A stretch of DNA of 35,895 nt, taken from positions 1 to 35,895 of the forward strand of contig JBGUPL010000067.1 of assembly GCA_045130275.1 (NCBI GenBank), written 5' to 3'. How positions within the stretch are numbered: the first letter of the stretch is position 1; each line of letters starts with the position of its first letter. The stretch comes from F23-D06 sp045130275. Lineage in GTDB: Bacteria > Bacteroidota > Bacteroidia > Bacteroidales > WCHB1-69. The notes beneath the pieces are model-generated. The model did not search any database. It had not been told where the DNA came from and worked only from the letters and a program-made list of their open reading frames with translations. Positions 7,992 through 15,090 of the stretch are shown here, in pieces. The position numbers were made by a program, and so were the translations under genes.

Positions 7992-8597
7992 ATGAGAAAG
8001 GCATTATCAGTGACGGACATCTGCCGGAAGAGCTACGAGACACTCCCCTTTGAGGGGGCGTGGCTGGAGGCGTTCGGCTGTCCGGAGCGTGTGGGCACGT
8101 GGATGGTATGGGGCCAGTCGGGCAGCGGCAAGAGCACCTTTGCGGTGCAGCTGTGCCGCGAACTGAGCCGTTTCGGCAAGGTGCTGTACGACAGTTTGGA
8201 GGAAGGCACCTCGCTGACGTTCCGCAACAAGATTGCACAGCTGCAGGATGTGGAGCGCGGCCGTCTCCAAGTGGTGAGCGAACCGATGGACGCGCTGAAG
8301 GACCGGCTCGCAAAACGGCGCAGTGCGGACTTCGTGATCATCGACAGTTTCCAGTACACTGGTTTGGACTACCGCAGTTATTTGGCCCTGAAACAGACGC
8401 TGGCCAGCAAGCTGCTGATCCTCATCTCGCACGCCGACGGCAAGCTGCCTTCCGGACGCGCCGCCAAGAGCGTGATGTACGATGCCTCGCTGAAAATCTG
8501 GGTGGAGGGCTACCGCGCCTACAGCAAAGGCCGATTCATCGGCGAGAACGGCGGGGTTTACACCATCTGGGACGAAGGGGCGCAAATCATCGGCTAA
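7992..8597 (+). CDS. RecA-like P-loop ATPase of the early region
   Basis: A 201-residue protein with Walker A WGQSGSGKSTFAVQL (residues about 35-50) and a Walker B strand DFVIIDSFQYTG, in the RecA/DnaB-like arrangement of an aspartate ending a hydrophobic strand. It lies five bases after the MuB-like gene and is translated with it. Mu has no equivalent at this place. The role may be in phage replication or as a second target or repair ATPase. The P-loop assignment is firm; the function is inferred. Confidence 0.75.
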   Translation: MRKALSVTDICRKSYETLPFEGAWLEAFGCPERVGTWMVWGQSGSGKSTFAVQLCRELSRFGKVLYDSLEEGTSLTFRNKIAQLQDVERGRLQVVSEPMDALKDRLAKRRSADFVIIDSFQYTGLDYRSYLALKQTLASKLLILISHADGKLPSGRAAKSVMYDASLKIWVEGYRAYSKGRFIGENGGVYTIWDEGAQIIG

Positions 8598-8646
8598 ATG
8601 AGAATTGAGAATTGAAAATTAATATTAACCTTAAAACCAATTAGTT
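8598..8646 (+). repeat. Short tandem GAGAATT-type spacer repeat
   Basis: The spacer begins with GAGAATT-GAGAATT-GAAAATT, a 7-bp unit repeated three times, before the ATG at 8647. Similar short runs recur in other spacers of this prophage (around 22080, 24281, 25858 and 31363). Confidence 0.6.
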
Positions 8647-8823
8647 ATGAATGCAAAAGTTGTTTATTATCCGAGAATCCAGAGTATCAATTTCTATGGC
8701 GTTGACGGCAAAGTGAGCGGCGGGATGCTGGGCAGCATGGCACGCGACAAGTTCCGCCGTCTGCTGAAAGAGGGACGTTTCCCAAGAATCAGTTTCCGCA
8801 AACATGTAAAGGTTGTACTGTAA
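8647..8823 (+). CDS. Small basic protein, 58 residues
   Basis: The frame MNAKVVYYPRIQSINFYGVD onward ends at a TAA whose final A starts the next gene (TAATG). The protein is basic (KFRRLLKEGRFPRISFRKHV) with no membrane segment. Tight coupling to the next gene and codon use matching the operon support it as real. I do not recognise the family. The basic C-terminal half could bind nucleic acid. Confidence 0.65.
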   Translation: MNAKVVYYPRIQSINFYGVDGKVSGGMLGSMARDKFRRLLKEGRFPRISFRKHVKVVL

Positions 8824-9323
8824 TGGAAGCCGTAACGAAGAATCCGAGAACCAACGCGCAGAACCGGCGGCTGTGGTGGCTGGCGGGGCAGTTGGGCATT
8901 GACCGCGAGGCGATGGCGGGGATTGTGCTGGACTTCACTGAAGGGCGCACCTCGCACACGTCGGAACTGAGCTTTCTGGAATGCCTCGACCTGACCAAGT
9001 TCCTCCAAGGCACGCTCAACCAACGCAACCCGCGCAATGGCGAGTCGGTACGCACCGACAGCAAGCCGGAGAGCGACCCGGAGCGGGTGAAGCTGGACCG
9101 CAAGCGCAAGGGCGTGATCAAGGCCATTTTCCGCTGGTTCGAGCTGCGTGGCCAGCAGCCCACCATGGAGTATGTGAAGGGCGTGGCGTGCCGCGCAGCC
9201 GGCAAGACCAGCTTCAACGAGATTTCGCCTGCGGAGCTGAGTCGCATCTATGCGGAGTTCTGCAAGAAGCAACGAACCGTTGGGGCAATGGTGCAAGAGG
9301 ATTTTTCTGTAAGTTTGAATTAA
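8823..9323 (+). CDS. Early-region protein resembling the GemA/gp16 group
   Basis: A 166-residue protein that starts on the A of the preceding stop. The N-terminal part, NAQNRRLWWLAGQLGIDREA, is a helical segment like the opening of Mu GemA-type (DUF1018) proteins, which read as short helix pairs ending in a LG-acidic motif. The middle is strongly charged (SKPESDPERVKLDRKRKGVI) and the end is helical. GemA in Mu modulates host gene expression and DNA supercoiling. The match here is by pattern and position only. Confidence 0.5.
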   Translation: MEAVTKNPRTNAQNRRLWWLAGQLGIDREAMAGIVLDFTEGRTSHTSELSFLECLDLTKFLQGTLNQRNPRNGESVRTDSKPESDPERVKLDRKRKGVIKAIFRWFELRGQQPTMEYVKGVACRAAGKTSFNEISPAELSRIYAEFCKKQRTVGAMVQEDFSVSLN

Positions 9324-9334
9324 GAGCTGGAATT

Positions 9335-9805
9335 ATGAACACAAGTGTTTTACAAGAGTTCAGACGCGAAAATATCCGCAAAAACAGCCCTCATGTGAAG
9401 GAATATATACAAGGATCTTTCGATGTCCTCACTGTTAAGCAGCCATACGCTACTATGTTGGTATTGGGCGTGAAGAAGTACGAGTATAGAAAGTACCGCC
9501 TTCCTGATTGTTTCGTGGGCAAACCTATCCTGATCCATGCCGGGGCACAACCCTTACAAGCCAAGGTAAAAGTTTCAGAAGATCTTTACAACTTTTATCT
9601 GGATCTGGCTGAAAGAAAAAACTTGTTCAAATGTATCATAGGTGCAGTTGTGTTCGGAGAATCGGAATTGTCGGACGCTCCTTTTTTCACCGGATACAGG
9701 TGGCCTGTGAAAGAATGCCTTCTATTCACCCAAGAGGTGCGCGACATTCGTGGCAACCAGAAAATTTGGAAATTAAAGCTTTCATCACCAATTAGCACAG
9801 AATAG
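9335..9805 (+). CDS. ASCH-domain protein
   Basis: A 156-residue protein from the ATG at 9335. The core LTVKQPYATMLVLGVKKYEY fits the ASCH signature (L[ST]V+QPWA..I..G.K..E.R), and GKPILIHAG supplies the next strand. ASCH domains have a PUA-like barrel. Characterised members bind RNA or hydrolyse N4-acetylcytidine. Base composition is clearly lower in GC than the flanking early genes, which suggests a separately acquired cassette with the next gene. As an early accessory gene it may counter a host function; that is inference. Confidence 0.8.
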   Translation: MNTSVLQEFRRENIRKNSPHVKEYIQGSFDVLTVKQPYATMLVLGVKKYEYRKYRLPDCFVGKPILIHAGAQPLQAKVKVSEDLYNFYLDLAERKNLFKCIIGAVVFGESELSDAPFFTGYRWPVKECLLFTQEVRDIRGNQKIWKLKLSSPISTE

Positions 9806-9807
9806 TT

Positions 9808-10269
9808 ATGGAAAATCACATTGTAAATACAAATCCGACAAAAGAGCACTATTCTAAAGCTTCAAAGAAATGGTACAGCTTTGAAGAGCGTATGGAAATC
9901 GGTCCTCGAAAGCCTGTTATCAACACGAACGGATTTGATTGGAATATCAATGATGTTTGTTTGAATCCTGAAGAAGTCGTGGTCTGTACGGATAGAAATC
10001 GTTATTTGGTAATAGAATTGGCCAAAACAGAGCACCGATGGGTGTTTGGTTTACAGTCGGGCATTGATACACCGCTGTCATCGTGGTTGCCACATTATTC
10101 CAGAGAAAACGATGATGTCGAGAGCGGCAGAACACGAGAAGAAACATTAAGAAAGGCTCTTGCATTCTGTAAAAAAAGGATTCACGAAGATCAAATACAT
10201 AACAATCATGTTTTATTATCAAAAATCAACGAACAAATTATGAAAACCAGCCAACTGGAATTATTTTAA
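9808..10269 (+). CDS. Hypothetical protein ending in a sliding-clamp-binding motif
   Basis: A 153-residue protein, two bases after the ASCH gene and equally AT-rich. The final residues TSQLELF match the beta-clamp-binding pentapeptide (QL[SD]LF-type) at an exposed C-terminus, a usual location for it. No catalytic domain is visible. Residues about 100-150 are charged and helical. The clamp motif suggests recruitment to, or interference with, the host replisome. Confidence 0.65.
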   Translation: MENHIVNTNPTKEHYSKASKKWYSFEERMEIGPRKPVINTNGFDWNINDVCLNPEEVVVCTDRNRYLVIELAKTEHRWVFGLQSGIDTPLSSWLPHYSRENDDVESGRTREETLRKALAFCKKRIHEDQIHNNHVLLSKINEQIMKTSQLELF

Positions 10270-10293
10270 CCACCTTTTAAAAACCAAATAATT

Positions 10294-10809
10294 ATGGCAA
10301 AGACAAGAGAAAAGAAGACCGTTTACAGCGGCATTACATCGGAACAGATGGAACAGGCGTTCGCCGATTATGCAAAGGCGGATGCGAGACAACAGAAGAT
10401 TACGGCCGAGATGGACGTGGCAATGACCAAGATCCGCGAGAAGTGGCAGGATGAACTGGCCAAACTTGCCGAGACGAAAGACAATGCTTTCGACATCCTG
10501 CAGGCCTACGCGCTTGAGAACCGCGACGAACTGTTCAGTAAGCGCAAGAGCCTGGAGACCACCCACGGCACCATCGGTTTCCGCACCGGAACCCCGAAGC
10601 TGAAAACTCTGAAGGGGTTCACGTGGGCAAGCGTGGTAAATATGCTGAAGGAGTTCCTTCCCGGCTATGTGCGTACCAGCGAAGAGGCCAACAAGGAGAA
10701 GCTGCTGGCCGATCGAGAGGAGGAAGAGGTTTCCGCACTGTTCCCCAAGGTAGGCATTGCCGTGGTGCAGGACGAAACCTTCTACGTGGAACCCAAAAAG
10801 GAAGAATAA
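10294..10809 (+). CDS. gam: Gam-family host-nuclease inhibitor
   Basis: A 171-residue protein with a long N-terminal helical region (MEQAFADYAKADARQQKITA onward) and the signature TTHGTIGFRTGTPKLKTLKG, matching the Mu Gam family beta-turn region. Mu Gam binds DNA ends and shields them from RecBCD/AddAB-type exonucleases and resembles Ku. Length is close to the 174 residues of Mu Gam. It sits in the early operon as in Mu. Confidence 0.9.
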   Translation: MAKTREKKTVYSGITSEQMEQAFADYAKADARQQKITAEMDVAMTKIREKWQDELAKLAETKDNAFDILQAYALENRDELFSKRKSLETTHGTIGFRTGTPKLKTLKGFTWASVVNMLKEFLPGYVRTSEEANKEKLLADREEEEVSALFPKVGIAVVQDETFYVEPKKEE

Positions 10810-10940
10810 CCCCCATGTTCAGATTTGATTCTCCAAGTAGGGCCGACAGCACGGCAGGGATTGTTCCGGCGATATGGGTGCCGGTGGCGGATGGAACAGG
10901 ACATCTGACAGCTGGAAAGATAACGTGAAAGGAGATGGCA

Positions 10941-11028
10941 AGGGTGATGGGAGAATTGGTAAATCCGCTCGATGCGCATCAAAAAACAGGAAAGAGAGAC
11001 GCTGGTTCGATTCCAGCTCACCCCCCCA
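10941..11028 (+). tRNA. tRNA-like element with enlarged anticodon region
   Basis: The 3' half is canonical: T arm GCTGG-TTCGATT-CCAGC (11001-11017), acceptor strand TCACCC, discriminator and encoded CCA (11026-11028). The 5' acceptor GGGTGA (10942-10947) pairs fully with TCACCC (11018-11023), and A10941 faces C11024 as a mismatch. The D arm GGA-GAATTGGTAAA-TCC (10950-10966) is normal. Between them the anticodon region is about 12 nt too long, held only by CTC (10968-10970) with GAG (10994-10996), and no standard seven-base anticodon loop can be drawn. It is either a degenerate tRNA or a specialised tRNA mimic. Confidence 0.55.
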
Positions 11029-11054
11029 AAGAAACCATTTAAAAACCATTAATT

Positions 11055-11501
11055 ATGAATCAATTTGAATTGGAAATGAAGCGCTTGAAATGTACGTGTG
11101 ACCATGACATTTTGCGCATTGAGAGGAACAAAAATGGAATCCGGCGCGCCGGAAATCGCAGGATTTGGAGCCTCAAATCAGAATGCTATGCGAAGATCAA
11201 TGGATTGGAAACCGAGCGCCTTGGATTGAAAAAAAAGCTCTATTCAATAACCGACATGAAGGTGCGGTTTGAAATGATGCAGCGTGTGTCTGAATTAGAA
11301 CGCGACATACGGCAGTTGAAAGTCAGCCGCGACATCCATATTCAAGAGGAACAGGGTGAGTTGGCCGCACGGATGGAGGAATTGGATATTGAAATCCGAG
11401 GCCTGCGAAATGAGCGTGACAACAAACTCCTGGAAATAAAGGAACGCTATATTGAATGGATTGAAAACCACAAGAAATCAGACAACCATGAAGAAATTTG
11501 A
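11055..11501 (+). CDS. Coiled-coil protein of unknown function
   Basis: A 148-residue, highly charged protein with heptad-like spacing from about residue 45 to the end (INGLETERLGLKKKLYSITD and ELERDIRQLKVSRDIHIQEE). The N-terminal part contains CTCDHD, a possible but unsupported metal site. It overlaps the next gene by 14 bases, so translation is coupled. The family is unrecognised. Confidence 0.65.
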   Translation: MNQFELEMKRLKCTCDHDILRIERNKNGIRRAGNRRIWSLKSECYAKINGLETERLGLKKKLYSITDMKVRFEMMQRVSELERDIRQLKVSRDIHIQEEQGELAARMEELDIEIRGLRNERDNKLLEIKERYIEWIENHKKSDNHEEI

Positions 11502-11904
11502 AATCACTTGCCCTGCTTTTGAAGGCGGTGTCATATACGGCTTCGATGATGAGACAGAACGTCTCGTGATGTTTGATATGTCAGCTGTGCAGTTTTCCGA
11601 AGAGCGTTGGAAGAGCATCATAACACATCTGCCAGTTACCTCCAAGGCATTGGATAAATTGAAAGGCCGCACAGGGGTTATCACCGAACTGGTGGAAGAT
11701 ATTACCTTCGACATGTTCTGGAATCGTTACGACGACAAAGCACGATCCAGCAAGGTGAAAACTCAGCGGGCGTGGGATAAGATGTCGGAACGCGAACGTG
11801 TGAAAGCTTACAATTTTATCCCACGATATTTACAGAGCATTCCGCCCGGAGTGTGTAAGAAGTACGCCACTACCTACTTGAGCGACCAACTGTGGAACAA
11901 TTAA
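11488..11904 (+). CDS. Hypothetical early protein
   Basis: I place the start at the ATG at 11488 (MKKFEITCPAFEGGVIYGFD), inside the end of the previous gene. This gives 138 residues; an upstream ATG at 11452 has no support. The C-terminal part (TFDMFWNRYDDKARSSKVKT through KAYNFIPRYLQSIP) resembles a short helical module found in replication-associated phage proteins, where W/F-x-x-Y-x-x-K motifs recur. No enzyme motif is visible. Confidence 0.6.
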   Translation: MKKFEITCPAFEGGVIYGFDDETERLVMFDMSAVQFSEERWKSIITHLPVTSKALDKLKGRTGVITELVEDITFDMFWNRYDDKARSSKVKTQRAWDKMSERERVKAYNFIPRYLQSIPPGVCKKYATTYLSDQLWNN

Positions 11905-11914
11905 ACGGGAAGGT

Positions 11915-12286
11915 ATGATAAAAATACGATTGAAAATGACAGGGCAGGATATGCAGGTGCTGGCGCAGGGTGTGCTGGAAGCTGGCCGGAGGATGAAGAT
12001 TGCAGGGCTTGACTCACTGTTGGCAGTCAACACGCTGGAGAACCTGTTCATCCGGATGTACAAACTCTATGCCCCCAACCGCGACAAAATCACGCTCCGT
12101 CTAAGTCTTGTGGAAGTCATTGTAATCAGCAAGTTCGTGCTTCCCGGCATGATGGCCGAAACGGGTACACTGACATTCTTCGTGGCTTCGGGAATCAGCG
12201 AGACCATTGACCACTGGAGCGAACGGGAAGTGAACCTTTACAACAGTATGAAACCGCAAAACTATGCACAGAATGACCAACAATGA
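11915..12286 (+). CDS. Hypothetical early protein
   Basis: A 123-residue, mostly helical protein with hydrophobic stretches (LLAVNTLENLFIRMYKLYAP; VEVIVISKFVLPGM) but no clear signal peptide. Its 3' end overlaps the next gene by 23 bases. The family is unrecognised. It lies at the end of the early operon, where Mu has genes of unknown function before the middle-operon activator. Confidence 0.6.
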   Translation: MIKIRLKMTGQDMQVLAQGVLEAGRRMKIAGLDSLLAVNTLENLFIRMYKLYAPNRDKITLRLSLVEVIVISKFVLPGMMAETGTLTFFVASGISETIDHWSEREVNLYNSMKPQNYAQNDQQ

Positions 12287-12584
12287 CATGCAGCTGCTTT
12301 ACCTGTTGATGACCTGCTATTACCATTGCACGTTCCGGTTGTCGGAGCAGCGGTGCCGCGAAATCACCGACAAGCGGGCAATGTTTTCCGTAGTCGCCCG
12401 CCATTACGGAGCAAAGTACACCGACATTGCACAGTTCCTCTTGCTGAAGAGTCACGCAACGGTGATACACTCCGTAAGGGTGATGAAAGGTTACATTGAC
12501 GTTTATCCGGCTTTTAAGAAGCAGTACAACGACATTGTGGAGGAGTTTGAATTCCGAAAGACAGTGGGAATTTTGGCACAGTGA
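12264..12584 (+). CDS. DnaA domain-IV-like DNA-binding protein, candidate late regulator
   Basis: A 106-residue protein; a start at 12273 is also possible. The segment SEQRCREITDKRAMFSVVAR then GAKYTDIAQFLLLKSHATVI-HSV follows the DnaA domain IV pattern (basic loop, helix, HxTVxHxx signature helix that reads the DnaA box). It is the last gene before the early terminator, the place of the activator mor in Mu. It may therefore recognise phage DNA to switch on late promoters, or recruit replication. Confidence 0.65.
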   Translation: MHRMTNNDMQLLYLLMTCYYHCTFRLSEQRCREITDKRAMFSVVARHYGAKYTDIAQFLLLKSHATVIHSVRVMKGYIDVYPAFKKQYNDIVEEFEFRKTVGILAQ

Positions 12585-12609
12585 CAATTTATTGACATTT
12601 TGCACCCAA

Positions 12610-12634
12610 CGCCCGCCAATCAGCGGGCGTTTTT
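12610..12634 (+). terminator. Rho-independent terminator of the early operon
   Basis: A 7-bp GC-rich stem CGCCCGC / GCGGGCG with the loop CAATCA is followed by TTTTT (12630-12634). It lies 26 bp after the stop at 12584 and directly before a new promoter. Confidence 0.85.
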
Positions 12635-12646
12635 GTATTTTTGCGG
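12629..12646 (+). promoter_or_regulatory. Promoter with shared TATTTTTG motif
   Basis: GTTTTTGTATTTTTGCGG contains the -7 box TATTTTTG (12636-12643) and is identical over 18 bases to the promoter at 14207-14224. It precedes the gene at 12664 by about 20 bp and overlaps the early terminator tail. Confidence 0.7.
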
Positions 12647-12663
12647 CAGATAACAATATCTTT

Positions 12664-12930
12664 ATGGCAAGGAACAGACTGAACCACTTGCTTTACTGCA
12701 AGAAAGTGGTGGAAATCGTGAACAAGTATTACGAGGAAGGGTGGACCACCTATGCCGCCGTGTGGCGCAAATATGTGAACCCTGTCTATCCGATGAGCTA
12801 CGCCACTTTCATAAAAATCATCAACATGTCGGGACTTGATCGCCAGATTGAGGAGGCCGAGCGTATGGCCGCCAGCGAGCGGGACCGCCGGCTTACCATC
12901 AGCCGAAGACAACTGTCATTGTTTGATTAG
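12664..12930 (+). CDS. Small HTH-like protein with C-terminal clamp-binding motif
   Basis: An 88-residue protein starting at the ATG at 12664, just downstream of its own promoter. An upstream in-frame extension would overlap the previous gene and terminator and is unlikely. Residues TTYAAVWRKYVNPVYPMSYATF look like a helix-turn-helix. The C-terminus SRRQLSLFD is a perfect match to the QLSLF sliding-clamp-binding consensus. It is an isolated rightward gene between the early operon and the convergent leftward late operon. Confidence 0.7.
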   Translation: MARNRLNHLLYCKKVVEIVNKYYEEGWTTYAAVWRKYVNPVYPMSYATFIKIINMSGLDRQIEEAERMAASERDRRLTISRRQLSLFD

Positions 12931-12939
12931 GGCGAATAA

Positions 12940-13482
12940 TCATTCGCCCTTACTAACTACCGGATTGAGTGTCACGTACCGATGTTCCGGCACAATCACG
13001 TCGCCATTCACGCCGGTCATCGGCGTGTTGGACGAGTCGTCAATCACGCGGCAGATGTATTCCTCCACGCTATCGACATAGCGTTCGTGGTTGTGGTTGG
13101 GGATGGTTTGTGTGCGCATCCACGTGTTGGTGTTTGGTGCGGAGAAACCCTGTAGGGCGGCCACCACACTATCCACAATATCGAGGTAAGCCAGTGCCAA
13201 TTCCTGTTCTTCGTCCGGGGTGTAGTCGGCGGTGAGGGCGTGCCACTCGGTGACGATGTGCAGGCGGGTGGTGAGGTCGGCAGACTGCACACGGTTGCCC
13301 ATGGTCTGCCACTGCAGGGGCATGAACTCCACGAAGACGGCAGGTGTCTGGAACGGGGTCTCCTGCTCGATGAACTCCACCTGCTGGTTCCAGAGGTCGA
13401 AATGTTTGAAAAGTGGTTCGTCATCCGCACCGGGGATGTTCTTCAGGCGGTTTACGATGGCAAGATAAAGCTGTTTTTTCAT
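12940..13482 (-). CDS. Mu gp37-like head-tail / tail-terminator protein
   Basis: A 180-residue protein that is last in the leftward late operon. The plan (basic start, VFVEFMPLQWQ strand, long middle helix ELALAYLDIVDSVVAAL, then VEEYICRVID strand) matches small tail-terminator proteins that join tail to head. Its start overlaps the preceding gpG-like gene by four bases. By position it corresponds to Mu gp37. The match is structural and positional rather than by a motif. Confidence 0.6.
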   Translation of the reverse strand: MKKQLYLAIVNRLKNIPGADDEPLFKHFDLWNQQVEFIEQETPFQTPAVFVEFMPLQWQTMGNRVQSADLTTRLHIVTEWHALTADYTPDEEQELALAYLDIVDSVVAALQGFSAPNTNTWMRTQTIPNHNHERYVDSVEEYICRVIDDSSNTPMTGVNGDVIVPEHRYVTLNPVVSKGE

Positions 13483-13949
13483 TGTTGGGTGATTTGTTTG
13501 AGTTTGCGTTCTATTTCGGATATGATGAGGGCGTTGAGTTCTTCGCTCTCGCCCATAAACTGTCGTTTGGGCATGATGAAACCTTTGCCCCTTCCCGCCC
13601 GGAGTCCTTCGTTGTGAACACGTCCGTATGGCTCTTTGGATCCGAAAGCTGACGGAGCGGTCCAGATGACCACCTGTCCTTTCGACACGGCTTTTATCTC
13701 GATGGAACGGGCGAGGTCGCCGGTATCACCGGTGAGGATCTTGCGGGTGGCTTTTGCGCCTTTCACGTGCGGGTCGGTGCGGCGTTTCACCTCCGTCCAC
13801 TTCACCCGTCCCCATGCCTCATTCTGGAAGTTCTTCTTGAAGTAGCTGACGGCGGTCTTGCCGGCAATGGTGGGAGCGTACTTCTCAAAGAGTTCCTTGA
13901 ACTCCTTCTGGAGGCGGTTGGTTTCCTGTTGGAACTGTTCGGGGGACAT
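13479..13949 (-). CDS. Phage virion morphogenesis protein (Mu gpG-like)
   Basis: A 156-residue protein with the family signature of a helical N-terminus followed by LTGDTGDLARSIEIKAVSKG, then YGRVHNEGLRAGRG, then FIMPKRQFMGES and a closing helix. These match Phage_tail_S/virion morphogenesis proteins (Mu gpG), which act in head-tail joining. It overlaps the downstream gene by four bases. Confidence 0.85.
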   Translation of the reverse strand: MSPEQFQQETNRLQKEFKELFEKYAPTIAGKTAVSYFKKNFQNEAWGRVKWTEVKRRTDPHVKGAKATRKILTGDTGDLARSIEIKAVSKGQVVIWTAPSAFGSKEPYGRVHNEGLRAGRGKGFIMPKRQFMGESEELNALIISEIERKLKQITQQ

Positions 13950-13950
13950 A

Positions 13951-14196
13951 TCAGTGCTTTTTTTTGATATACTTTTTCACAACTTTTTGGCAGAAATCTG
14001 CCCACAACTCCTGTGTCTGTTTATCCGTCACGCCATAAAACCACCGCTGTTTATGTTTGCTATACCAGCGATAGACATAAAGCCTGTCATCCACCCGTTC
14101 GGGATGTGGCATTATAAGCAAGATATGCGCCGCGCAGACATTGTGTTCTGCCCTTCCGTCGTAAAAATAGTTTTTCTCTCTTATATTAATGGTCAT
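13951..14196 (-). CDS. Small hypothetical protein in the late operon
   Basis: An 81-residue protein one base before the gpG-like start. It contains RLYVYRWYSKHKQRWFYGVT and ends in a lysine-rich tail (KKYIKKKH), giving a strongly basic protein. The family is unrecognised. It is the first structural-side gene after the accessory module at 14207-15132. Confidence 0.6.
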   Translation of the reverse strand: MTINIREKNYFYDGRAEHNVCAAHILLIMPHPERVDDRLYVYRWYSKHKQRWFYGVTDKQTQELWADFCQKVVKKYIKKKH

Positions 14197-14206
14197 TGCT
14201 ACAGTT

Positions 14207-14224
14207 GTTTTTGTATTTTTGCGG
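14207..14224 (+). promoter_or_regulatory. Promoter with shared TATTTTTG motif
   Basis: GTTTTTGTATTTTTGCGG repeats the 12629 promoter exactly. The wider region ACAGTTGTTTTTGTATTTTT is also nearly identical to the inverted promoter at 29580-29600. It lies about 25 bp before the ATG at 14246. Confidence 0.75.
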
Positions 14225-14245
14225 GATGTTTAACTTTAAAAAGAC

Positions 14246-14650
14246 ATGTTTGACAGTAAGCAAAAGGATTTAATGATTGACTGGTTAATCAATCAGATTA
14301 GCAAAGACTGCAGGTTTCCTTCCAAAGATATGGCGAAAGCGTTTGGGGTACAGGATGCCATGCTGCGGCTGTTCCTGAAACAGCTTGCCAAAAAGGAACT
14401 GATAGAATACCACGAATGCGGTTCTGGTTATGTGATGTGTTATCCGACAATGGAACTGTATGACTTTCATCGTATGGGCGGATTTACCGGGATAGAGGAC
14501 GAACTACTTAAAAACATTGAAAAGCTTGACCTTGAGCTGAAGCATCTTAAAGCGGAGTTTCCACAAAAGGTTGAAACGCTTGCCAACGCCACCGCATTTC
14601 TCTCCATAATTGGGAATGCGGCACTGAAACTTGTCGGTCATTTCGTCTAA
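14246..14650 (+). CDS. Winged-helix-like accessory protein within the leftward late operon
   Basis: A 134-residue protein with its own promoter, transcribed against the surrounding operon. Residues about 8-65 look like a winged helix (WLINQISKDC, SKDMAKAFGVQDAMLRLFLK, ELIEYHECGSGYVMCYPTME). A coiled segment (IEDELLKNIEKLDLELKHLK) and a short hydrophobic C-terminal helix (TAFLSIIGNAALKLVGHF) follow. The 3' end overlaps the convergent gene at 14504-15040 by 147 bp. It is a moron-like gene, possibly a regulator. Confidence 0.7.
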   Translation: MFDSKQKDLMIDWLINQISKDCRFPSKDMAKAFGVQDAMLRLFLKQLAKKELIEYHECGSGYVMCYPTMELYDFHRMGGFTGIEDELLKNIEKLDLELKHLKAEFPQKVETLANATAFLSIIGNAALKLVGHFV

Positions 14651-15040
14651 TAAAGCATATTCGTCATTGATATAATAATAGGGATGTCCCGTATCAAATA
14701 GCAACCCATACAAAAGATTGACCGCGCCTGCCACTCCACTCTTTGTTTTTCCCATTTTCCTATCAATGGTTTCCGTCTCTGAGAAGAGCAGCTCATTCTT
14801 GGCGATGTCCCCATCCCCATAAACGTCCATTCTTCGTTTGCATAGCCGTGCCCCCAGTTTTTCCAGCGGCATTTCGTCATACGTGAACACGATGGTGATC
14901 TTTTCCGTGCGTTGTCTCATAGTTTTTTCTCCTGTGCTGGAAATAATTTCCTCCATAGTACGTTGAGAGCAGGCGGCGGAACAGAAGCAGCAATGCTCTG
15001 TGTCGCGCTCTTCGTGATAGGTTTCGCAGAAAAATTTCAT
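14504..15040 (-). CDS. Candidate immunity protein downstream of the MuF toxin
   Basis: A 178-residue protein. The N-terminus (CETYHEERDTEHCCFCSAAC) has a cysteine/histidine cluster that could bind zinc. The remainder (TEKITIVFTYDEMPLEKLGA, FDTGHPYYYINDEYALLDEM) has no known family signature. It is the next leftward gene after the MuF-toxin gene, where polymorphic-toxin systems place their immunity gene. The last 147 bp overlap the opposite gene at 14246, so the exact C-terminus or which frame is expressed there is uncertain. The immunity role is an inference from position. Confidence 0.5.
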   Translation of the reverse strand: MKFFCETYHEERDTEHCCFCSAACSQRTMEEIISSTGEKTMRQRTEKITIVFTYDEMPLEKLGARLCKRRMDVYGDGDIAKNELLFSETETIDRKMGKTKSGVAGAVNLLYGLLFDTGHPYYYINDEYALLDEMTDKFQCRIPNYGEKCGGVGKRFNLLWKLRFKMLQLKVKLFNVFK

Positions 15041-15077
15041 AACTTTTTCATTTAAGGTGTTGTATGTTTCAAAAAAA

Positions 15078-15089
15078 TTGTATTTTTGC
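15078..15089 (+). promoter_or_regulatory. Promoter for an antisense small RNA
   Basis: TTGTATTTTTGC carries the -7 box TATTTTTG (15081-15088). A TTG lies 18 bp upstream, the right distance for the Bacteroidota -33 element. No rightward gene follows; the structured unit at 15091-15160 does. Confidence 0.55.
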
Positions 15090-15090
15090 A

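Noticed and set aside
10815..10928. 37-codon rightward open frame between gam and the tRNA-like element
   Set aside because: It is possible but has no family, no clear initiation signal beyond position, and ends in the tRNA leader; too weak to list as a gene.
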